Assembly (NCBI GenBank): GCA_000697055.1
Contig: JNDT01000837.1
Coordinates: 1 to 30,012 of the forward strand
Length of the DNA stretch: 30,012 nt
DNA from: Saksenaea vasiformis B4078
Taxonomy: Eukaryota > Mucoromycota > Mucoromycetes > Mucorales > Saksenaeaceae
Direction of reading: 5' to 3'
Shown: piece after piece, positions 9,767 through 21,136 of the stretch
Position numbering within the stretch: the stretch's first letter is position 1
Layout: every line of letters begins with the position of its first letter
Translations under genes and position numbers: made by a program
The notes under the pieces: generated by a model
The model's input: only the letters and a program-made list of their open reading frames with translations
The model's database searches: none
Told to the model about the DNA's origin: nothing

Positions 9767-11206
9767 CTACTTTTTCGATTTGGAATCGCCTCCTAACGTG
9801 AATATAATTACACTAGTAATCACTAACGCTGATCCAAAGCCCTTATATACAGTGAAACCTATTCCAAACAACAACAACAATACTTAGTATGGAGGAACGA
9901 GAGAAATAAAAAGAGAAAACTTACATTGAGCAGAGTCCGTTTGACAAAACCACGCATGACTTAGTCCATACACTAATACCGCGCGTAAACCTTGTAAAAT
10001 GCCGGTTGCCACCTTAAAAACAGCCATCAGCCGGGAAAATATACATGAGAAAGGACTTACGCTTCCCGTCCGATCAATTAGTTCGTAATAATTCCACGAA
10101 TGTATGGCATTAGAGAGAGTTACCACGGCATACATCATCCATACGTGATCAGGATTTACATCGGGAGACAGATGGACCAACTCGTCAAAACGCGGTAAGG
10201 TATATGCAAAGATCCACACTAAACAGATCAGACTTGAATAGCAGCCAGTGTAACAGCAAACACGGGCGGGTAAAGGAGGTGGTATCGACTTTGATAAGAT
10301 ATGATCGGAATACACATACACACATGCTTTGGGTCGAATAAACAAAACGTTCCGGAACAACAGCACCACTTACCATAGAAGATGGTTCCCCCGAGAGTCA
10401 GCATTGTACCAAACAACAAGACACCAGCGTTTGCTAAAACAAAAAAAAATCTCGGCTTTGAGCAAATCATTCGTTGAACACCTTTTGTCATCCAACTCAC
10501 GGGAAGAGGAGTTCATGCTATCCAACGAGCTGATTGCTAGACCAGTACTTGATCCAAAAATAGCAAACCATTGCATCTTGCTTAGATGTCGATTCATAAA
10601 TAAGTAGGTGAAAATGGCGCACCAAATGACGACGCTGCTGTAAATTACTTGATACATCTATGTCTTTTCAAATTCATACGCATATAAAAAAAAAGAAGCA
10701 TGTAGCAAAAGTACCCCACTGCCGATCATGGCAAATCCAACGGTGACGCAAAAGTTGCCAATCACATCAAGAATAGACAACTTCATGACGGACTGATGCG
10801 GTACAGGCCCTTCAACAGCCATGGGACTTTCGACAGTTTCGGTATCCATGGAGATCTAACGGTATAAAATCAGTCAACTTTGATATTTGGAAAGCTGCAA
10901 CCTCTTCAACTTCAGGTGCTCTTTGATACCCTGTCTTGTTTCGGAGTAATAAAGGGATCAAGGTACCCACAAGGACCATACCAAGGTACGTTGCCAATTG
11001 CGTCAGACAACTGTCGGCCGCTGATGTCATGTTCAGGTCAAAAGGAAGGCAGGAAGGTTTTGTGACAATTACTGCTAAAACTTACTAGCCGCCCCTGAAT
11101 AGAATAACCATTGCACACCAAGGGTAGAGGATATCCCAGTCAAGAGGAACATGACTTTGTGGAAGACAACATTGCAGGTTTCTCTATCGATGAGAAAAGC
11201 GCGCAT
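9767..11206 (-). CDS. DMT-superfamily nucleotide-sugar-transporter-like membrane protein
   Basis: Predicted ten-helix solute transporter of the drug/metabolite-transporter superfamily (SLC35-like), likely in Golgi, ER or vacuole membrane; substrate unknown. Eight exons: 11086-11206, 10902-11020, 10715-10855, 10501-10657, 10374-10433, 10061-10326, 9925-10012, 9767-9858; 347 aa, normal for the family. All seven introns (46-67 nt) keep frame. Visible: helix 1 VMFLLTGISSTLGVQWLFY, helix 2 YLGMVLVGTLIPLLL, helices 3-4 GNFCVTVGFAMIGSGMYQVI, and the duplicated-half signature IYSSVVIWCAIFTYLFMNR. Near the C-terminus AVLVYGLSHAWFCQTDSAQC and ALVITSVIIFTLGGD precede a lysine-rich tail (SKSKK). ATG at 11152 is an alternative start. 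The 10856-10901 intron is the least certain. Closest guess is SLC35F-type, but this is recall only. Confidence 0.75.
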
Positions 11207-12514
11207 GTTGCAAGGAAGTCGGATGATGGTCGAGACCTAAAGGTCCTTCAGGGAGCGGGGCGATCTTGCAAGCAGACTTGTGGCTTACAACTCAGAGCAA
11301 GCAGGGCAGCTGTTCAGAAGTGTGCACGCTTTCCGTGTCTTGTACGAGGATTGTAAAATACTCATTGTCTTTGTCATAGTACTCCCGCGATCGGCCCTGC
11401 TGCTGGCCGTACGCCTTTGTCTTCGAGGTAATGAGTTTTTCTAAATTCGCGTGGGATTGTATCATCCGGATCTTCAGTTTCAAAAGCTTTATGCCGCATC
11501 TCAGCATCCAACACAGTACTTTTTTGTTTCTTCTACCATGGTGATCTCACGCTCGGATCAAGAATTAGGAGCGGGTAGGTTTCTTGAGTTTGCTGCATCG
11601 ACCAATGCCGCACACTTCAAGTCTTCCGTAACTTCCGGGTGGGCGGCCGATTTCGCAGCGAACAAGTGCATGAGGATAAACGTCGCATTTTATTGAACTT
11701 GCTTGTATGATCATAATGATACGTAGGATTGCTTGTCTCACAGTTGCAGCGCGTGTCACTACCTGGTAAACAATTGAACTTGCCAGCGTGCTGCGAGCGG
11801 CTTCATGGACTATAGAACAAGGGAATGGCATGCACTTTTAATCTGAGTAAACTTGTACTTAACGACGGGCAGCGTAAGCATGATTAAGATCCTCAACACC
11901 GCAATAGCAGCCCCCTTAATTTGCACATGGAATATCGTAGTGAGCAACTTATGTGGGAACGTCGCTGAATCATTTGTGCAACCGCATGTCTTGAAAATAA
12001 TCTTCACTCTTCATCTGGCTAGGTTTGGGTTCTCTACTTTGAGCGATCGACTGTCCAGCCACTTTTTCTTTTTATCTCGCCTCTTATCTCCATCCTTTTT
12101 CAGTTCAGCTTCAGGAGATGCTTAACTCCTGGAGATGTCTGCCGCAAATCCGCCTATAAAAAGAGATTTAAGCTGGAATAAATCTCGTGGCCTCGTCGTT
12201 CCATATTCAGAATTTCGCAGTTTCTGTATGCGCTACCGTCTGCTTTGACCAGACATTACGCAACACCATTGTTAGTGAGAATACGCTCCACTTATTTACC
12301 GTCTATAACATGCTAAATACGGGAGCGTGATCCTAACAACTGAAAGCGCATGTCCCTACCCGAATTCATGTAATTATCGCAGTTCGAGGCCCAAGTACAT
12401 GAAAAAAGAAAGTACATGTCACGGCAATCCATGCTTTGAGACAAAGATAAATGCGATGCTGATCAGATTGGTATGGAGAGAAATGCAAGAAGTTTACTGT
12501 TGTTGAATAATAGT
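11207..12514. other. Unassigned stretch with possible minus-strand coding fragments
   Basis: On the minus strand, two neighbouring fragments look protein-like: one around 11571-11693 containing HPEVTEDLKCAALVDA, and one around 11376-11537 containing FETEDPDDTIPREFRKTHYL and ending at a stop. I could not join them with acceptable splice sites, so no gene is called. A TATA-like CTATAAAAAG lies at about 12155-12164 (plus strand) with no identified gene after it. The pair could be a small spliced gene or a broken one. Confidence 0.3.
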
Positions 12515-13169
12515 CTATTGCTTGGAAGCAAAAACAAATTTGTACAAGAGAGCCCCAGCCACAACCAAAGCAGGCAAGATTACACGAATAGCGCTAGAAA
12601 TTGAAAGAGCCAATAGTCAGCTCCTGAGAACAAACCACTTTCCACGTATACTCACGATCCCTTCTTTTCTTCCTTGGGAAGTTCACCGGCGCGCAATGGC
12701 TTGCATTCCTCGACGGGCTTCGAAGACTAGATCACCTGTCAATAAGGAATGCGATTGCGCGAAGAAGAACTTACAGGAGTATCCAAATCACCAATATAGT
12801 ACTTCTCCAGCATTTCACGGGCCTCATCGGAATGGCCGATATCCTCGAAAGGTTCAGACGCGTCATTTCCTGTGAATATGGTAAATAACAAGAAGCTAAC
12901 GCTTAGACAAACGTTACCTGCTTCGTCAAAGAGAGCCTCCTCGCCTAGATACCCGTTTACCATCCGCAATCAATTCTACTGATTTATTACTTACCACCAG
13001 GGTGCTAATAACGGAATGAGCAACAAAGATATAAGGAAAAATGACATTCTATTTGTTGATTTACCTCCTGTACAAATTCCGTGACATTATATACTTTGTT
13101 GTGGACAACCATCCACATGTCGTCCTTGGACTTATGCTGGGCAACGTCTTCCAAAGTATACACGGTCAT
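12515..13169 (-). CDS. CYB5: Cytochrome b5, ER tail-anchored
   Basis: Electron donor to ER desaturases, hydroxylases and P450s. Six exons: 13065-13169, 12995-13004, 12918-12944, 12775-12869, 12656-12726, 12515-12593; 128 aa. Starts [17 protein letters not shown]. The heme-binding core has both axial histidines: His36 in HPGG (encoded by a 10-nt exon) and His60 in DIGHSDEA, with the family's usual spacing of 24. The acidic FEDIGHS region and [12 protein letters not shown] follow. A linker with lysines (about residues 80-103) leads to a C-terminal membrane helix ([18 protein letters not shown]) ending ASKQ, giving a tail-anchored topology. Introns are 48-62 nt, all GT-AG; each junction restores the family sequence. 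Very secure. Confidence 0.95.
12995..13004 (-). other. 10-nt microexon encoding the HPGG heme motif of cytochrome b5
   Basis: Exon sequence CACCCTGGTG is bounded by TTATTAG upstream and GTAAGTAATA downstream on the minus strand. It supplies His36, Pro37, Gly38 and the first base of Gly39. Without it the heme-ligating HPGG motif is missing and the frame breaks. Confidence 0.92.
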
Positions 13170-14015
13170 ATTATAAAGAGTGGGGGGTTCGTAAAGAAGA
13201 TGTAAAAAACAACATTCGACCAGGCACCCTAAAAGAGTCCGCTCATTTTTTTTCGTGCCCCGCGATTGATCCCGAGAGTGGACTGGATGCTGTGTCCCAT
13301 TCCGAATGTCAAGATTCGGTGTCCGGTGGCGACTTCTCGAGAACAGTACCCGGTCGTTTGTCAGATCTAGTTATACGACAACTTCAGGAGCTTTTGCGAT
13401 TTGCGGAAACCCTACTTTCGCTTTCGTTACAGAGATAAACTGCATCTGTGCCTCTCATAGAGAGAAGACGTGAAGAGATGGATTTTCCAGAGGTCATGGG
13501 GTATCGGACCATTACACCGCTCGTGTTCCCCAACTGAAGGTCACCTAGATCCATAACTTCATTATAGCCGGTCCTTAACTGTGCACTGACAAATCGCTAC
13601 AGCTATTAGAGGCGATTTCTATATCACTTAGATCCAAGAAAAGTGAATTGATACAAGGCGAGAAATATATATCCACTGCGAAAGCATCATCTGTGGAGAT
13701 CATTTACAGATTTTGCATGCGATTTTGCGCCAGCTTAAGTTATTTGGCGTGAGCTTCAATTAATCTTATGCTGAAACGAAAATCGAATGTACGTAGTTAG
13801 TATGTCAGTTATGGCAGAAAGATCATATTACTTACATGAAGTCGATCCTTCCCATGGAAGCGGAATTTATTGGAGTGGCATATAATCTCATGGTTAATAA
13901 ATGGAGTGATATTGATATCTTTGACCTGTTTTTCCAGACTCTTCCTCTGGCGGATGTCTGGATGTACACTTTTTTTTCGTGTTTTTACTAAGACAGGATG
14001 TTAAAGTCAATACCT
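13170..14015. other. Intergenic upstream of cytochrome b5, no gene seen
   Basis: Contains the cytochrome b5 5' flank and then about 700 bp of mixed-composition DNA without a recognisable coding frame, repeat or RNA gene. Confidence 0.4.
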
Positions 14016-14674
14016 GTTGTCGTAAAGATCACCTTTTCAATTCAAGCTCAGATACACTGGAGTCGTATGGTTACACGATCTTTGCATCGTTTTCAACGCT
14101 GCATGTTTTCGTTTTTCAGATAGTCTACCATATGTTGGATTGATAAAGAAGGCGAATAAAATGTAAAAAAAAAAAAAAAGAGGATTTTGGGCTTCCCACT
14201 TAAATATGCATCACTTCCCGTTATCTGAGATATGAGACAGAAAGAACCTATCTTCATCAATCTTTCGCACTGAGGCAATGAAATCCTGTTTCTGACACTC
14301 CCTTCGCATGAGACGATAGGACAATATCACCGACATGCCTTCCACATTAAGACTAACTTCACCTATCATACTGTACATCCTGTGCTTGAAATAAAAAGAT
14401 CCGATCATTGACACGCCCTTTGCATGGAATAGAAGAACTTTATCTCTAACACGAGGTAATCGAGCCCTATCTTTAACACGTCCTTTGCATAAGACAATGA
14501 AATCCTTTCTCTGACGCATCTTTTGCGCTAGATAATGGGAAGCTATCAATGACATAAAGATAACATGGAAGAGTATGACACGCAAATCATAGCGTCGCAT
14601 GGACGTAAAAATACGTACTTCAAAGCGCAGAGTTCATCTGGAACTAATGCCAAACAACTTCAAATGGACGCAAA
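14016..14674 (-). repeat. Left arm of a long imperfect inverted repeat flanking VPS34
   Basis: Read on the minus strand this matches 19289-19876 on the plus strand with many substitutions and small indels. Shared landmarks: TACTTCAAAGCGCAGAGTT next to the inner end, GATGAAGATAGGTTCTTT, TTTATCAATCCAACRTATGG with one base differing, and TTACGACAAC at the outer end. The middle is a degenerate minisatellite with a unit of about 39 bp resembling TCATGCAAAGGGCGTGTCAA. A homopolymer of 15 A lies at about 14165-14179. No intact gene is visible inside the arm. Confidence 0.8.
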
Positions 14675-14781
14675 ATCAAGGAAACAATCCTCCATTCATT
14701 TTCTACGTTGCATGATACGCACGTGACTCCCTTGCTTACGCTTTCAACGACTTGCTGGCGCTTTTGTTTCTTCCGAGCACT

Positions 14782-17700
14782 ATGGACTTTTCGTATTGCC
14801 TAACAAAAGATATCGAGTTACCCGTTTCGATCAAGATGTAGGTCATCCGTCTGTCGCATTTGATCGGGCACTAACTGCTACTCGCGCTGCAGTTCAAGTC
14901 TTGAAGGCACGTACGACGCGAAGGCTAACCATCAAACGGAATGGGATTCAACCAGGTACATATATTGCAGTTGCCTTCTATTTTTAAAACTTACGGACTT
15001 GACCCAGTGATCACATAGATCTTTATGTCACTGTGCAGCTTTATGGGGACAACAAGCCTTTGACCGTCCCTATCCGTACAAGCTACAAGGCGTTTAAAAA
15101 TCATAGATCGTAATGTTACCGAATTCACACAAATGCTTACTAAAATTTGGTAAAACAGATGGAATGAATGGCTGACACTGCCCATAAAGTATTGCGATCT
15201 ACCGTTATCGGCGCAATGTGCGATCACGGTTTGGGACGCGGTTGGCCCTCGCAAGGTGAAACCTGTTGGGGGCACTACGCTGCAGCTGTTCGGCAAGCAT
15301 TGGTAAGTTGTCCGTAGGAGACAAGTGAAATCAACTCAGCCCTTCATAGCACATTGCGGAAAGGAAAACATAAACTCCACCTCTGGTTAGGTTGCGAAGC
15401 CGATGGATGCATAAACTCGAAAACGCCTAGCAAAGTGAAAACAGATGACGATATGGATAAACTAGAGAAGGTTAGTTTTTCTCCTTTATTTGTCTTTACT
15501 CATAGAAAACTACTTTCTGGGATCTCTTTAGCTCGTCAAGCGATATGATTGCGGCGATATTAGACCTGTAGAATGGCTAGATAATATGGCTTTTCGTCAA
15601 ATCGAAAGGATACACAAGGTTTGACACAATTAGATTACGACATAGACTAACGTTTATGGTTGATACTGGTAGAATACGTCGCAAAAATCGACTGAGCTAG
15701 CCTTGTACGTTGATCTGCCAAAATTCGATTTTCCTGTTGTTTTCGGAGAGATGGTAGTTGCAGACATAGTTTGACTTGGTTATAGACGACTGAACTCCGT
15801 CATAGGAATATGATTTACCTGACCTCACGGCAACTTCAACCATTCAGCCACCCCAGCAGACCAACGCGGCTATTGCCAATGCTATGAATCAACCGATGTA
15901 TACGGAATTAGGAGACGATACACGCCATACACATCCAACCGAAACTGGCATTCATTATTCCCTTATACTCGATCCGGACATCGCTCGCGATAATCCTGTG
16001 GAAGCGAAACATCGACGCTTAGTACGTAGTCACCGCAACGGTCCACTGGATCGAGATCTTAAACCCAACCCCAAAATACGAGACGATCTAAACGTGAGTT
16101 GTCGAGCTTTACTTTATCTTCGAGCTCATGAAATAAGCAGAGCATTATGTCATATCCACCAACGCAGATGTTGACTGCGGAGGAAAAAGACCTGGTCTGG
16201 AAATTCCGATTTTATCTTACAAGAGATAAACGGGTAAAGACATGGAGGTTTACAGTTACAGTGATCTGATTTTCTATAGGCTCTGACCAAATTCTTAAAA
16301 TGCGTTGTGTGGACAGATCCTACGGAAGTGCGACAGGCAGTTGAAATTCTGCCATTATGGGTCGATATTGATGTGGATGATGCCCTTGAACTGTTGGGTA
16401 AAGAATTTGAGAATCGTGCAGTACGTTCCTATGCAGTGAATCAGCTACGAAAAGCAGAAGATGATGTAAGGAGACTCATTAACATCAATATCAGCTAAAA
16501 TTTTCGCATTCTAGGACTTGCTATTATATTTACTACAACTGGTGCAAGCATTGAAGTTCGAACACATCAACGACAAAGTACCAAGTTCGTACGACTCATC
16601 TTTGGTACAATTCCTGATCGATCGCGCAATCCGGAATCCAATCCTGGGAAATTACTTTCATTGGTAAAGGAAGTTTGTTTCATGATTGAAAGACTAACGT
16701 TTCTCGTAAGGTATCTCATGGTGGAGTGTGAGGACAAGATCGTCGGAAAGATGTATGCAAAGCTGGCATACAACTATTTCAAGGCCATAGTAGATGTATG
16801 CTCGGTCACGCTTACAAACACACTTACTGATATTACGATAGGTTCAAAATGGACATCAACGAAGGAATATTCTGAGACAGCAGGGCCAGTTGATTGAGGC
16901 ATTATCAAAGTTGTCAAAGGACGTCAGGGCGATGAAGGATATTCGAACGAAGAAGGTATTCACCACTCATATATTATTTGAATACCATTCTTATATCTGA
17001 GCAATATAGGTTGAAAAACTTAGAGCAATTCTTTCTGACCCAAAAGGGCCACTGTCGCCCATCCCACCGTTACCTCTACCTTTAGATCCCACCAAGGAAG
17101 TTTGCAGTATTCTTCCAGGTAAACTGTGATGAGTTAATCATTACTTTACTGAATTACTCTTGTCTAGAGAAATCGGGAATTTTCAATAGCAATTTGCAAC
17201 CGTTGCGATTAACCTTTGTTTGCAAAGACGGATCAGAATATCCGGTAAGGATAAGAAGAATCTTGTGATCGACATTGGTATAACCGCATGCATTACTTAT
17301 AGGTGATCTACAAGACTGGTGACGATCTACGACAAGATCAACTGGTGATACAGATCATCACGCTGATGGATAAGCTTCTACGGAAAGAAAATCTCGATCT
17401 AAAGTTAACACCATACAAGGTGCTTGCCACTGGTCCAGAGCACGGACTAGTACAGTTTATTCCGTCGAAACCCTTAGCAGCAATTCTGAACGAGCATCAA
17501 AACAATGTTCTAAGTTTCTTCAGACAGTATCATCCTGATTCTGGCCCAGATAGTGTCTATGGAATTGACGGTCACGTTATGGAGACGTATATTCGTAGCT
17601 GTGGTATGTATTATGAAGGCCGTAATTCATTGATCTCACTCTTGTTCGACAGCTGGGTACTGTGTTATTACATATCTGCTTGGAGTTGGAGATCGGCATT

Positions 17701-18221
17701 TGGATAACCTATTACTGTCTCCTGAAGGTAAGTTCATTCATCAAGTATAGCAGATACTCATGTCAATATTATCAGGGCATCTATTTCATGTTGATTTTGG
17801 CTTTATTCTTGGAAGAGATCCAAAACCATTTCCTCCTCCTATGAAACTATGCAAAGAAATGATTGAAGCTATGGGTGGAGCTAACTCTCCTCACTATAAT
17901 CAATTCCGTCAATTTTGTTATACAGCATTTACAACGTTGCGGCGTAATGCAAATCTTATTCTTAACTTGTTTGCCTTGATGGTGGATGCGAATATTCCAG
18001 ATATTAAAATTGAACCAGACAAGGCAGTGATTAAGGTACAAACATACTATGTTCCTCACATGCTTATCATGTTGTATCAGGTACAAGAAAAGTTCCGCTT
18101 AGATCTATCAGAAGAGGCAGCAATAGCGTATTTCCAAGGCCTCATTTCCGAAAGTGTAAATGCGTTGTTCCCACAGATCATGGAGACTGTCCATAAATGG
18201 GCTCAGTACTGGCGACGCTAA
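14782..18221 (+). CDS. VPS34: Phosphatidylinositol 3-kinase catalytic subunit, class III
   Basis: Phosphorylates phosphatidylinositol to PI3P on endosomes, vacuole and autophagosome precursors, in complex with Vps15 and Vps30/Beclin. Eighteen exons: 14782-14837, 14893-14955, 15008-15109, 15159-15302, 15350-15470, 15532-15618, 15673-15753, 15806-16093, 16141-16233, 16280-16465, 16515-16663, 16711-16795, 16842-16955, 17010-17118, 17168-17244, 17303-17603, 17653-17727, 17776-18221; 858 aa, normal length. Order: N-terminal C2 domain ([27 protein letters not shown]), helical domain ([34 protein letters not shown]), then kinase domain with Lys589 in [14 protein letters not shown], catalytic loop GVGDRHLDN (699-704), activation loop DFG (717-719) with KPFPPPMKL, and the C-terminal membrane-binding helix HKWAQYWRR. 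Introns are 46-61 nt, all GT-AG, and frame is kept throughout. Flanked by an inverted repeat. Confidence 0.97.
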
Positions 18222-19288
18222 TAACCGCCCTTTGAAACTTTGTAAGAGTTTCCGCTCTCGGTTCGATTCAGTGACTTAGCCATACTAGTAGTTTGTATAG
18301 CTTGCATTATTCGTCTCCAATGAAGAAGATACAAGCGAACATCATTTTGTATACCAAAGAACCGTGTAAATGTACCAACTCCTAAAGGTGGGATTCCTGG
18401 GATTCTTGGAAAGTGAAGCCGATATTGCTGTACAGCGCTGTGTCAATTAGAAGAATAGCCAAGGTCGAAAATGCCATCCACCTTGCTATTGTCGTACGAC
18501 TGTCCCAAGTATATAATTAACTGCTGTTTCGAGAACCTGCGTTGTTCCCCTATCATAAACATTTGATAAAGCACTACTGTTGCTACTCTTCATCATCTAA
18601 TTGTATCAAAAAAAAAAAGGCTCCTTGAGCTTCGTTTGAGAATGCGATGCCAGATACATGGAACTCTTGAAGTGAGTTGGGCGTCGAATTTTGTGTTACC
18701 ATTTTAAGTTTCTCGGCTGTGGACCCCAATGTCGCAGATCATGATTATGTCAAATTGCTTGTTGATATGGTTAATGTGACACAGTCCTTACCGCCCTTTC
18801 AAATAACCTTTCTTGCAACTAAAATCCTACACTACCACGAGCTTACTCTCGAATCAATTTGAGTTCCACTGATTCAAGAAGGCTGACAATATGTGTTTCA
18901 GTGAATGAGAAATAACAGAAAGTTCTACTTGTGTTTGTTCTTCTACAAATGGAAAAAAAAGATACTGCGACTTTGCGTCGCCGCAAGTAAAGCAAGGACC
19001 TAATGGTCAGAATGGCGCAGTTCAGACGCCTAAAAGGCGCCGGTACGCAGAGATCTAATAAGGAAAACAAACGTTTGAGGGCATTATACTACGAACCGTA
19101 TCTCATTTTTAGCAGCCATAGCAAAGAGTGCAGGTCCGCTACATGTGTCGTTCGATTTTCTCCGCTTCCAAGACATTAAATAAATCAACGTTCATTAGTT
19201 GAGCTGTAACTGACAAACACTGAGCATTATACTGTTATCTATTGACATAGAAAGTATCGATGCATCCTCATCCTTCTTATATTTATCT
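18222..19288. other. Intergenic downstream of VPS34, no convincing gene
   Basis: Contains the VPS34 3' untranslated region, then a run of ten A at 18609-18618 and a short plus-strand open stretch near 18714-18862 (VDPNVADHDYVKLLVDM) that looks mildly protein-like but has no start, partner exon or recognised family. No RNA gene seen. Confidence 0.4.
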
Positions 19289-19876
19289 GACGCAAACGTG
19301 GATTCCAAATCTAGTGTTGGGCGCTACTTCCAGACAAACTCTGCGCTTTGAAGTAGGTATTTTCATGTTCATCCGATTATATGTTTTGCGTATCATACTG
19401 CTCGATGTTATATTTGTGCCGTTGGTAGCTTCCCATTATCTAAGGCGGATACAGAGTTCCATTGTCTCGTGCAGATGACGTGTTAAAGATAAGGTTCTTT
19501 GTCTCATGCAAAAGGCGTGGCAATGATCGGAATTTTTTATTTCATGCAAAGGGTGTGTGAAAGGTACGAAGCTTTTTTATCTCACGCAGAAGGCATGTCG
19601 GTGACAGGTTACCACCGTCTCATGCAAAAGATTTGTTGAAGATAGGTTCCTTTTATCTCAGAAAAAGGATGTCTCAGATAACGGAAGGTGATGCATATTT
19701 TAAGCGGGAAGCCCAACGTCCTTTTTTGTACGTTTTATTCGCCTCTTTATCAATCCAACGTATGGGAACCTATCCGAAAAACGGAACACGGAGCTTTGGA
19801 AACGACGCAAAGATCATGTAACTGTACGACTCCAGCGAGTCTGAGCTTGAATTCAGAAGGTGATTTTTACGACAAC
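19289..19876 (+). repeat. Right arm of the long inverted repeat flanking VPS34
   Basis: Inverted counterpart of 14016-14674. Contains at least five degenerate units of a minisatellite of about 39 bp, each with a core like TCATGCAAAAGGCGTG followed by GATAGGTTC-like sequence. The arm ends at TTACGACAAC, directly before an ATG that opens a short gene-like frame. The left arm has AGGTATTGAC at the same point, so homology stops there. The two arms are separated by about 4.6 kb. Confidence 0.8.
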
Positions 19877-20149
19877 ATGCACCATCTCTTGGTGGAATAC
19901 GAAAAGAATATATCCAGGCATCTCCAAAAGGAAGCATCTGGCAAAAGCGGTAAAAGATATCAATGTATTATTCCACTTGCTAACCATGAAATACGTTATA
20001 TGCCGCTCCAATTAGTTTTACGTCCGTGGGAGGACCAACTTCATGTAAGTAATATATGCTCTTTCTGCCATAACTGACATACTAACTGCGTATTTTCGTT
20101 TTCTTGTCAGTGCAAGGTTGGTTCCTTCTGGACGCAAAATTTATTTTAG
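19877..20149 (+). CDS. Short hypothetical protein next to repeat arm, 68 aa
   Basis: Not recognised. Two proposed exons, 19877-20044 and 20111-20149, joined by a 66-nt GT-AG intron (CATGTAAGT donor, TTGTCAG acceptor) in phase 0. The product begins MHHLLVEYEKNISRHLQ, contains KRYQCIIPLANHEIRYMPL and ends GSFWTQNLF. No signal or membrane segment. The frame is also open upstream into the repeat arm, so the ATG may be internal to a longer or broken frame. It may be a fragment of a transposable element captured beside the repeat. Evidence is frame and splice-site quality only. Confidence 0.35.
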
Positions 20150-21027
20150 AGTAGCGTAAAATGTATTTCAATAAACAGTAATGAACAAAGAAAAAGCCGC
20201 TGATGTATTCATCAACATATACCTACATCTATGGATGGATGCAAGGTTCGTTAGGGCAGCACGTACACCAACTACTTGTTTGAAGATGTGAAGGTCATGT
20301 TTCAGCCTTATCTGACGACCCTTAAATATATACTGCCGATCACTGTTCATTAAATTCTTCACACAATCTAACCAGCTACGTATTTGTTGACAAATATTCC
20401 TCGCTATCTCAGAAGAGATCCATCGATTCGAATGATCCAATGCCTTTGACTTGCAATGAATTGCACTTCTTTATTGTATCCACTTTTCTTCTCGTTAAAT
20501 GCTATCCATCCAAAATAGGAAAAGGCGGTCTTTTCCTGGTAGTCAAGAAGGCAGCAGATCCCAAAAGTAGGGCAAAGGTTCTTTATAACAAAGTAAAATA
20601 GCAACCTCAATACATTACAGTTGGTTCGTATGAATCCAGACGATTGATTAGTAAGTTTTCCCAATGGCTCAGCTCCTACGTCTATAGTAAAGAGTAGTTT
20701 CGGACGAGATCAGTTAAAGTTAATTCTCAGTTGAATGGTAATGTATTGACAATCATAGAAATAAAAAGGGTCTGTGACACCTATGTAAGCACGCAGGCCC
20801 CTGAAAAAAGGAGAAAGTTAAAACACTATAAAGTAAATTCTGCCCTTAACTGACATTAAACCTTGCTACTTCAGGTTAGTAGTTTATTCGGCTTTACTGC
20901 TACAGGGGCAACCAGGTAATTTACAATTACCAATTTGGTCTCCGCTTATTTAAGTCATTACCAGATTGATGGAACACAGTAATTTGATAGGATCGGATGA
21001 CATACATAGAGCATAGACCAAGTGGCA
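20150..21027. other. Intergenic upstream of the chitinase, no convincing gene
   Basis: Minus-strand open stretches of 86-90 codons at 20168-20664 show no recognised family. A conflicting frame shift separates them, so they are not called. The last few hundred bases should hold chitinase regulatory sequence. Confidence 0.35.
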
Positions 21028-21035
21028 TATATAAG
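21028..21035 (+). promoter_or_regulatory. TATA box of the chitinase gene
   Basis: TATATAAG about 100 bp upstream of the chitinase ATG, followed by a pyrimidine-rich leader (21055-21130). This is consistent with a regulated TATA-type fungal promoter. Position and motif only. Confidence 0.55.
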
Positions 21036-21136
21036 AGTAGTGGCAAACAACGAATTTTTTTTTCTATCAAGCGCTTCCTTGTTTATTTTAACTTATATAC
21101 CCTTTCCTTTCATTATATCTTCTTCCGACTTTGACG

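Noticed and set aside
9664..9801. Plus-strand 45-codon frame that superficially resembled a transposase tail
   Set aside because: It overlaps the last transporter exon (9767-9858, minus), which is supported by frame and splice sites.
18256..18272. GGTTCGATTC resembling a tRNA B box
   Set aside because: No A box at the right distance and no cloverleaf could be folded around it.
20168..20664. Two adjoining minus-strand frames of about 90 codons
   Set aside because: They are out of phase without a usable intron and match nothing recognised.
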